A stretch of 64,000 bases of DNA, from contig NZ_JACJVO010000019.1 in NCBI RefSeq assembly GCF_014212055.1, positions 30,068 to 94,067 on the forward strand, given 5' to 3'. This document shows positions 1 through 8,900 of the stretch, piece by piece. Every line of letters starts with the position of its first letter. The stretch's first letter is position 1. The notes under the pieces were generated by a model. The model worked only from the letters and a program-made list of their open reading frames with translations. It was not told the origin of the DNA and did no database searches. A program made the position numbers and the translations under genes. Source of the DNA: Cohnella zeiphila. GTDB lineage: Bacteria > Bacillota > Bacilli > Paenibacillales > Paenibacillaceae.

Positions 1-1204
1 GGTTCAGAAAGTGGGCGTACCATAAGCCGTTCAAGGCGGACGGCAGGCTGACCGTGATGCAGAACAGCAGAATCAGCTTGTTGCGCAACGAGACCGCCTG
101 GAATCCCTTGGCGATCAGCTTCTCGGGAATCGGTTGGAGGACCATTTCGTTGCTGTTCGTTTTCAATTTGTTTTTCATTTTGCTGGAAATGAGGCGGAAA
201 GGCTGGAACACCTTCTTCATGTAGAAAAAACTGATGAAGGACGCAAGGACGAGAGTGCCGAACGAGACGGCCAGCAAGCCTTCCCAGATGCGAGACCGGA
301 AGGCGAATCGTCCCGCCAGCTCGGAACTGATCACGATATGCAGATGGAAGGCAGGCAGTTCTCTCGACGTCACCCCGGGGTCGCCGTTGCCTTCGCATGG
401 CTGCGAAGGTCCGCAGGACGCCGGGGATGGCACGGCTCCGGAAGCCGTCGTCCACAGCACCCGGTTCCGATCGTTCACGACCGAATAGCTGGCGATTCCC
501 CGCTCCTGGGGAAGGGCCATCCCGAACAGCTGCTCGTTGAGCACCAGCACGACCAGCAGGCTGTACTGATTCGAGTTCGTCAGGATCAGCCGGTCCTGAA
601 TCCCCGCCAGGAACGAGTCGATCGCCTGCTTGTTGGACGGCTCGATCAGCCGGCTGCTGGGATCGTAAGCATCCAGCAGCTCCTGCTTGCCGTAGCGGAC
701 GAACTGATCGTGGTCCCGGAGAAACAAGTTGCTTACTTTCGAGCTGTCCAGCACATCCGAATGCAGTCCCGGCAGCTCCACGAAGCGATCCGATCCGACA
801 TCCATCCGGTAGGACGCTTGATTGGCGTTCAAACCGATGAAGTAGATCGACTCCACCTCTTGCCGGGAAATCTGCAGCGCCTGCAGGTTCTCCAGCAGCT
901 TCCTTCGCTCTCCCGCCACGTAAGCGGGCTCCCGCAAGTTCATCAGCTGCCTGAAAAAGTCGCTGAACTCCGGCGTCTGCAGCACGAGCAGCAAATTGTT
1001 GACGTCGTTCAGCCGATTCGTCATGTTGCGCTGCAGCTGGTCGGCGACAACCCCGCCCCGCTGAACGCTCATGCTTCGGTTGATCGAATTGGCATACGTC
1101 ATGCCGATCGAGATCAGCACCGCTTGCGAGGCAAGCGTAAGCAAAACGACGAGAGCGACGATGCGGCGGATCGTCATGCCGCTATGTTTGCGATTCTCCG
1201 GCAT
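1..1204 (-). CDS. Sensor protein, N-terminal part (two-component sensor kinase, YesM-like), partial
   Basis: An open minus-strand frame runs from an ATG at 1204, preceded by GAGGAGG, off the left edge; 401 residues are visible. There is a hydrophobic segment at about residues 14-34, a long extracytoplasmic region to about 300, a second hydrophobic segment at about 304-325, and then a third at about 371-393 that begins like a fresh YesM-type N-terminus (LRNKLILLF). The kinase domains would lie beyond the window. The gene sits directly downstream of an AraC-type response regulator, the usual partner of YesM-type kinases that sense sugars or cell-wall signals. The third membrane segment is odd: a standard YesM sensor has two. 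A membrane-anchored AraC-type regulator is a less likely alternative. Confidence 0.7.
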   Translation of the reverse strand, partial: MPENRKHSGMTIRRIVALVVLLTLASQAVLISIGMTYANSINRSMSVQRGGVVADQLQRNMTNRLNDVNNLLLVLQTPEFSDFFRQLMNLREPAYVAGERRKLLENLQALQISRQEVESIYFIGLNANQASYRMDVGSDRFVELPGLHSDVLDSSKVSNLFLRDHDQFVRYGKQELLDAYDPSSRLIEPSNKQAIDSFLAGIQDRLILTNSNQYSLLVVLVLNEQLFGMALPQERGIASYSVVNDRNRVLWTTASGAVPSPASCGPSQPCEGNGDPGVTSRELPAFHLHIVISSELAGRFAFRSRIWEGLLAVSFGTLVLASFISFFYMKKVFQPFRLISSKMKNKLKTNSNEMVLQPIPEKLIAKGFQAVSLRNKLILLFCITVSLPSALNGLWYAHFLN

Positions 1205-1252
1205 ACGGTGTCCTCCTCACGGCTTTGCAGCGCAAAAAAATCGGGAATTCGC

Positions 1253-2614
1253 TTACGGGTAACTGGCCCGCTGGACTTTCAGCTTGCCGCGATATTCATT
1301 CGGCGTCTTCCCCGTATGCCGCTTGAACAGCTCGGCGAAGTAGGCGGGGTCGGAATAGCCGACCATCTCGACGATCTCGTAAATCTTGTATTCGTTGTCC
1401 CGCATCAGCTCTTTGGCCTTGCTCATCCGGATCGACGTCAAATATTTCAGGAACGTCTCGTTGCTGCTCTTGAACAGCGCGGAGAGATGTCCTTTCGATA
1501 CGTAGACATGATCGGCGACTTCCTTGAGCGTGATGCTCCGGTCGTAATGATCCCGGATATACGCCTTGGCCTCCGACAAAATCATGCTGTCCGCGTCTTC
1601 CGATCCGGCAGAGCCGACATCGGCCGCCGCCGCGTCTTCGCCGCTGTCTCCGTAAGGGCTGCGGTCGTCCGCCGCGGGACTGCCGGCGGAGCCGAATCGC
1701 ACGGCAGACGGCTCCGAGTAACCGTCAAGCGAGCTCCGTGCCGATAGAGCCGACAAATAGACGTGCTCGGGACTTGACACCGCCGCTCCGATGCCGATCG
1801 ACAGCGTCGATTTGAGCAGCCCACGATAAGCGAGCAATTGTCCGATGACGGCCCGAAACCTTTCATGGCTCTCCCCGTCGGCGTCGTCCGACTCATTGCG
1901 GGACAGCAGCATCACTTCCGACAAATTCCGGTCCACCAGATGATAGCCGCACCCGCGGCTGTCCCAAATATCGTTTAGAATGTTTTCCAGGGAAAAGGCG
2001 AGCAGCTTCAGCTCGCGCGGCGCCGGCCGCTCGCCGTACAGCGAGATCCGGTCAAGCGCCAAAACCCCGACCGTGTAGGACCCCGCCTCCAGCAGCACTT
2101 CGCCTTCCGCGCCGTCCTGCTCCAGATCCTCGGCGGACAGAGGTCCGCGGAACATCCGAGTCAAAAAATTTTTGCGCAGCACGCTCGCCAGCTGGTTCGT
2201 TTTGCGCTTCAGCGCCTCGATCCGCTGCTCGGCCTGCCTCTGCTCATCCAGCCGCGACGTCAGGCGGCGAATCGCCTGCGACAGGTCGGCGAAGCCGATC
2301 GGCTTGAGCATGTAGTCGATGGCGCCCAGTTGAATCGCCCGCTTGGCATACTCGAAATCGTTGTAGCCGGACAAAATGACGACTTTGACGAACGGGAACT
2401 TGCGGTTAAGCGCTTCCATCAAATTCAGGCCGTCCATGAACGGCATGCGGATATCGGTCATGACGATATCGACCGGATGCTCCTCGATGTACTGAAGCGC
2501 TTCCAAACCATGGGCGCAGCAGCCCGCCACTTCGACGCCGTATTCCCTCCATGTCCATGAGGCGAGTCCTTCCCGGATCTCCTTCTCGTCATCCACAATA
2601 AGAGCCTGGTACAC
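1253..2614 (-). CDS. Response regulator, receiver plus AraC-type DNA-binding domain (YesN-like)
   Basis: A 453-residue protein with a CheY-like receiver at the N-terminus (acidic pair D8-D9, phospho-acceptor D54 in MTDIRMP, switch region with VVILSGY and YMLKP) and two AraC-type helix-turn-helix motifs in the last ~110 residues (VADHVYVSKGHLSALFK, then YEIVEMVGYSDPAYFAELFK). The middle ~200 residues are a poorly conserved linker. The start is GTG at 2614 because AAGGGGGA lies 7 nt before it; an in-frame TTG 21 nt upstream has no such site. It precedes the sensor gene by about 50 nt, so the two form an operon. By family it activates nearby transport or polysaccharide-use genes on phosphorylation; the exact target is not visible. 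Confidence 0.9.
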   Translation of the reverse strand: MYQALIVDDEKEIREGLASWTWREYGVEVAGCCAHGLEALQYIEEHPVDIVMTDIRMPFMDGLNLMEALNRKFPFVKVVILSGYNDFEYAKRAIQLGAIDYMLKPIGFADLSQAIRRLTSRLDEQRQAEQRIEALKRKTNQLASVLRKNFLTRMFRGPLSAEDLEQDGAEGEVLLEAGSYTVGVLALDRISLYGERPAPRELKLLAFSLENILNDIWDSRGCGYHLVDRNLSEVMLLSRNESDDADGESHERFRAVIGQLLAYRGLLKSTLSIGIGAAVSSPEHVYLSALSARSSLDGYSEPSAVRFGSAGSPAADDRSPYGDSGEDAAAADVGSAGSEDADSMILSEAKAYIRDHYDRSITLKEVADHVYVSKGHLSALFKSSNETFLKYLTSIRMSKAKELMRDNEYKIYEIVEMVGYSDPAYFAELFKRHTGKTPNEYRGKLKVQRASYP

Positions 2615-2918
2615 GAAGAATCCCCCTTTCGACAAAGCGAATATCTACGACAAAGACGGCGTCTTCCCGCCGCCGTCCCCTCTCTTTCCATCTTATAGGA
2701 CGATCCGGGCCCAGTCTAGCCTCTCTCCGCCGATCCCCGCTTTTTATTTGGTCTGTCGGGATTCGCCCCGCACTAATGCCCCGATTGTATCAGTCCGGCC
2801 CATACGGCGGTAGGAGGCATTCATCCGAAAAATAAGGCAATGTTCCGCTTTTTTAACGCAAGAACCCCTGTCCGAAGCGGTCAAACCGCTTCGGGCAGGG
2901 GCATCGGTCGTCAGGAGT
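2615..2918. other. Intergenic region between giant GH16 gene and response regulator
   Basis: About 300 nt without a gene. It holds the intrinsic-type terminator hairpin of the upstream GH16 gene at one end and should hold the promoter of the regulator-sensor operon. No promoter elements could be assigned with confidence. Short ORFs here lack ribosome binding sites. Confidence 0.5.
2864..2901 (-). terminator. Terminator hairpin downstream of the GH16 gene
   Basis: A near-perfect inverted repeat, CCCCTGTCCGAAGCGGT with ACCGCTTCGGGCAGGGG and a 3-nt loop, begins about 18 nt after the GH16 stop codon. On the minus strand the hairpin is followed by a short U-biased stretch (TTCTTGCGTT) rather than a long T run, so it is probably a moderately strong terminator. 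Confidence 0.65.
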
Positions 2919-5900
2919 CTATTCGGTGGGAAGCTGCCGTGCGATCTGCAGCAAGGCATCGGCCGCATCGGCGGCAATGTGCTTGCCCCGCTGCGCCTTC
3001 ACCTCCTGGACGAAAGCCTTAACGTGGCCATTGCCCAGCTTTTGCAGCAGGCTGTTGCCGATTCCTTGGTTGTCAATCCGGTTCAGGTTTAGCCATTGGT
3101 CGACCAGCTCCATGAGCGAATCGAGATCGGCATAGGTTTGGAACGTCACCGTCGTCTGCTGCGAGTTGCCGGCCAAGTCGGCAGCGCTCACCGTTAACGC
3201 GTGATCGCCCAAAGGCAGCGCATAAACGGGAATGGCTTCATTCGGCTGTATAGGCTTCCCGTCCAACAGCGCGGACGTCAGCGATTCGTTCACGCCCGAC
3301 AAATCGTCCGTTACGGCAAATTGCGGGGCCATCTCCTCGGCTACGGAATAACGGCCATCCGACGGTTCGGTTACGGTGATGGCGGGCGCGGTCGCATCCA
3401 CTTGGAAGACCAGCTTCTGCGGCGCTTCCGCGTTGCCCGCCGTATCCGTCGACCGGTAGCTGACGGCATATGAACCGGCGGCGGCGAACGTCAGCGGCTC
3501 TCCATAGGGCTGCCAATCGGCTCCGTCGTCCGTGCTGTATTCGGTCGAAGCAACGCCGGTGTCATCCGCCGCAGACAAAGTCAGCGTGACCGGATGGACG
3601 TACCAGCCGTTTTGTCCGTCCGGCTGTTCCGGAGACAACGCCGCCGTCGTTACGGGAGCCGTCGAATCAGACGAGGACGGGAGCGACGTAAGATCCGTCA
3701 GAATCAAATCTCCGAACTGATAAGGATTTTTGCCTGTGGCGATACCGTACATATAGCTCAGCCAGCCGGTGCGGCCAAAGCCGTCGTTGTTGTTCACCAG
3801 CAGCGTGAAGCCCAGGTCGGTACCGTCGACGGACGGATTCGCGATGCCAAAGTTGCTCCAAGGGAAGGCCATCAGGTAGTACGTCGTCTGGGTGGCGGCA
3901 TCCCGGTAGAAATGGTACTGAATGTCCGGATTCATCGCGCCGGTTTCATTGCCCAGATCCGCACCGGTCGGCAATAAGCCGCCCGTATAGCGGATGTGAT
4001 CCTTATCGGCGCTGAAGCCGGCGGCTCTGGTCGAATCGAAGGAGAGCTGGATGCTGTCGGAACCCCAGGCGTTGAGACCGGTATCCGCCGTGTTGACATG
4101 GGTGCTGTCCTTGACCGCCGCGGCGATGTACAGGAAGTTATCGTCCCACTTGACATACTGGTTCAGCGAGAATTTGTCCTCTCCGGGATAAGCGGCGCCG
4201 GCATCGGTGTACTGCGCCTCGCCCAGATGAACCGTCATCGCGCTGTCCCACTGGCTGGCATTAAATGGTTCGCTGACATCGATAGCGTTGTCGGTCTTCG
4301 GCGCCGTCAGCCCGCTCATCGGCCGGTCGACGTCCTTGACATAGCCGTCTTCGCGAGAGATCTCGAAGGTCAGGTTCGTCAACGTCATCGTGTTGATCGG
4401 CAGGTTCGGGATGACCACTTTCTGGGTGGCGCCAGGAAGCAGCTCGCCAAAGGAAGCCGTGCCGATGACATTGCCGTCATCGTCCTTGACCGTCACTTGA
4501 CCGGGAGCGAAGGTGGCGTCGGCTTTCTTGCTGGTAAAGGACACGGCGGCATCCCAACCCAGGGTATCGGCATTGTACACCGGATAGATCGACACGCCGA
4601 AACTGTCGTCGGTGTTCTTCACAGGAACTGCCAGCGGTTCCTGATTCGGCACCGGTTGGCCGGCGACGTCAGCGGGCTGGATGCTGATGTTGTCGGAGGT
4701 GCGCACATAGTTGTCAGGTACATGAAGCACGAGGGTGTCGGTGGCGGCGCCGGCGGCGAAGGTACCGCCGGAGACGACCGTCCAGCCCTCAGGCATGGTG
4801 ACCTGATACTGGCCGGCCATGTTCACGGCCGCGTCGTTGGCACGGTCGATCTTGATGGACACATCTTGACCTGGAGCGACGGATACCGTGCCCAGGTTGT
4901 CAAAGTCCAGATGGAACAGCGGGTCGGTATGAACCGGACCTTCCAACACGCGCACATAGTCCACATACATCTCCGACTGGCTGCCGTAGCGCTCGAAGCC
5001 ATACCCTTCCGGATAATTGCCGGAATTGGTGATCGCGTTGTTAATCATGAAGAAGTTGCCGTCCTGATAGGACAGAGGCAGTGTTTTCTCCTGGCCTACT
5101 TGTTCGCCGTCAAAGAAATAGTAGGTGATATCCTTCGTGATATAGACGCCGTACGTATGGAAGCCCATTATGACGCTGCCTACGCCGGGGCCGATGACTG
5201 ATTCGGTGTCGACAGCGCCTATGGTGCCGCCCAGACCGGTGTTGTAGCTCCACTGGTGCGTATTGACCGAGTAACCGGTGGAAGGCAGCCAGGTTTCATT
5301 GATGTCCAGCTCGTCGGTGCCTGCGTGACCGGCACGATTGTTCAGGTTGGACAGCGTCCAGAACGCAGGCCACTGGGACGGGTTGGCCGGGAAGAACATG
5401 CGAACTTCAAAATATTGATCGCGGTTGCCGTCCGTCCAGAAGCCGGTGCCGTCGTCATGGGCGCTGGAGAGGAAACCCGTCGTGAAGTACCGCTCGTAGC
5501 CGTCCACCGACTTCGGCAGCTTCTGATCGTACTTCGTGGTGGTAATTCTCAGATAGCTCTCCACTTGGCTGAACGGATCGTAAGCCGAGTCAGGGTCGGC
5601 GAACAGCGCTTCGCCGTAATCCGCATAGTCGGGCTTGTGAGCGGCATAGGTCGCGTTTTTGCCGGTATAGCTGATGGAAGGCATCGTATTGAAGTCGTCC
5701 GCGAAGACGGTACTCAATCCCTTGCCTTGCGCCGCGGCGGGCAGATCGCCGTCGGCAGGCAGACCGACGTTCCAATCTTGACCGCCGTCGTTCCAGAAGT
5801 CGAAGTAGCCGTCGGCCGTTTTGCCGGCCGGCGTAGAGGCTACGACTCTAACGCTGACCGGACCATGCGGCATCTGATCGGCGTCGACGGTGACGGAGCC

Positions 5901-8900
5901 GATCCCGTTCTCATCCATGCTGACAGGTCCCACCTCCACGATATAGCCATGGGAATCGGTGTGGGTCGCATCAGGAGCATGGAGAAACTGCGCTTTCGCC
6001 GATGTGTAGCCGCCCAACGCCACAAACTGCAGCGTGGTATTGCCGCTGATGGTCGAGCGGTACAACGACGGATCCGTCAAGGAGACGATGTCCTTCGGCG
6101 GCAGCAGCGGCACGCTGACCGCTATGGTCATGACCGGATAGTTAAGACCGCCCGATACAGGCGTTACCGTAATGACGCCCGTGTTGGTGCTGTAGTCCTC
6201 AGGCACCGTTACCGTAATGTCATCTTCAGAGCTGCCGGCCGCGAAGTTCACATTGGCGATGGAGGCGAAGCCGTCAGGCAATGCGACTTTGTAGTAGCCG
6301 GACAGAGCTTGAGCCGAGTCATTGCGTGTGATCGGAATGACCAAATCCTGCCCTTGGGTGCCGCTGACCGAAGCCGGTGCGGTGAACTGAGCCGACACCG
6401 GAACATACATGTAATCGAACTCGTCCAGAATCAGCAGGCTGCGGCTCTCGCCGGCAGGCAATTGCGACGGGTCGAGAGCGGTATAGTTGACGGTGACAAT
6501 ATGCGGCCCGGCTTGCAGGCCGTCCTGGTGAAACAGCAGGGTGTGCTCAGCACCGGGCCAAGCAGCGTTAGGATCGTTGACATCGACGGTGGAGGACGGA
6601 ACGCCGTCCACGGAAAATTGGATCGAACCGGAAGTGTTCATCTTGCTGCCGTAAACCCAAACCTCCGTCCCCGTAAAGTTGAAGTTCAGAGAAGCGTCGC
6701 CGGCTGTGTACATCCAGGTGTTATCTCGCCACCATCCGCCGTTCAGGTTCGTGAAGTAGGTGCCCGTTTGCACGGAAGACCACGAACCCTGACCGTTGCC
6801 GGGATAGGTATCGGCATTGACCTTGGTCAGCGTGCCTTGAGGATCGGTTACAGGCACGTTAAGGTAGTCGAACTCGTTGAAGGCCAGCCAGTCGCCGCCG
6901 CCCGTGTTGACGACTTTGAGCACGTGATCTCCGGCGGTCAGATCTTCGATTTTGAACAGCTCATTCATGCCGCTGCCGTTATCTTCCGTGCCGTTGTTAT
7001 ACGAACCCGTCTTCACATCGTCCACATAAACATCGAAGTTGGTCTTACCGCCCATTGGGCCGTAACCGGAGATCGATGTCCCGCTGAAGTTGAGGGTGAA
7101 GCGATCGTTGGTGTTGCCGCCATTGTCATAGAACCAGTTCCAACCGTCACGCCACCAACCGCCGCTCCAGCTGAACACGGCGTCATCGCTGTCGGAAGAT
7201 TGCAACTGACCGTTGGGCAGCGGGTGAGTATCCTGGTTGACTTTCACCAGCGTTCCTTGAGGTTGGGATGAATCCGTAGCGTCATAATCGAATCCGGTGA
7301 TCTTCATGGTGCCAGATCCGGTCGTTTCTACGCGCAAGGTATGCTCCCCTGCCGCCAGACCGCCTGCACTGAAGACGCGCAGGCTGGGCGTATTGCCTTT
7401 GGAGCTGTAGGAACCTTGAAGCGAACCGTCCAGATAGACGTCAAACGGAGCGCCGTCGCTATGATACTCGGCGTACAGAGCTACCGCATCGCCCGTAAAG
7501 TTGAAATCCACATACTGGCCGTCGGAAGCGTTGGTATACATCCAGCCGTAACTGTCCGACCACCAACCGCCATTGAAGGCGAAGTACTGGATCGCCTGGG
7601 TGCTCGTATCGAAGGCGGAACCGTTCCAACCGTTCGCCCATGCGCCGCCGCCGCCCTCAGGCAGGATGTTCACATAAGGATAGGTGGAACTATTGACGTT
7701 GACAATATGGTCGCCGGTAATAGCAGGAGCCGCCGTAGGATCAGGCGATTTCACCGAGACGGTAAGAGGCTTGGTGACGCCCGAACCCTGCGGAGGCAGG
7801 ATCGTGATCGTATCCGTCACCCCCTGCCAGGATGGATCGGAAGGAACTTGAATCTGAATGTCGTCCACAGTCCGCATGACTTGGGAAGAGTTAGAGATGA
7901 TTTGGTAACCCTTATCGCCAAAGTCGGGATAGCTGGGCAAGGTGATGTTATAGCTGCCGTAAGTGGAGCCGGAAGCGGCATTGCGATCGATCAGGATATC
8001 AATGACATCGCCGGGCTTGATCGGGCCGTCTTGAGATACTTGGTAATTATTATTCTCCAAGGTGTATTTGGGAATGGAAGTATCTTCATGGTACCAATAC
8101 TTGAAGTCGTTCAGGCGGGTGTAGCGACCGTTAGGCGCCCCCTCTTCTTCTTGTATCGTTACCACGTGATCCTCGTCCTGACCGGATGGATCCGACCAAG
8201 TATAGGCAACGGCGCTAGCATCGGCAGCAGCATGGGTGTCATAAGTTTGAGCGTCTTCGCCGTCTACCGAAACGGTGATCGGCCAGCCGCTGTCGCCGTT
8301 CGTGACGTCCAGCTCGAAAGCGTTGCCGTGAAAGTTGAACTGTACCGTACCGGCATTGGTGGCGTTGTCATACATCCACGACCAGCCGTCGCTCCACCAG
8401 TTTCCTTTTACGAAGGTAAAATAATTCTGCCCGTTAGCGGAGGTATCATAGTTGCTCCAGGCGCCTTGCGTGCCGCCGCCGATGGCGCGGTAAGGATAAG
8501 TAGCGCGGTTGACATCGACCATGGTACCCTGATCGCTCTCGGTGATCAGCTTGATCGTCATATCCGGCTGGTATACCGTATGATCGTCCCCATAGGTCAC
8601 GCCGATCACGACTTGGCTGTTCGCCGGGATACTGTCAGGAGCCAGGAAGATCAACTCATCCTGAGCGCTTCCTGCTTGGAACGGGACGCTCGCTGTTGTG
8701 CCGTCTGCCGCCACCATTTCGTTGGTGTCTTGATCCAGCACTTTCCAGCCTTCGTTAGGGAAGGTCACGTTGTAAGTGCCGCCCACAGCCTGAGCTGCAG
8801 TGTTGCGATTGATGTTCGCCGTTACATAGTCGCCAGGGAAGGCGCTGACCGATGTGACCGGCGTCTCGAACCGGGGCGTATTGTCGGTATCCTCATAGAC

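Noticed and set aside
134..1747. 537-codon plus-strand open frame
   Set aside because: It is antisense to the sensor and response-regulator genes; the product is low-complexity with no recognisable motif, a shadow of high-GC coding sequence.
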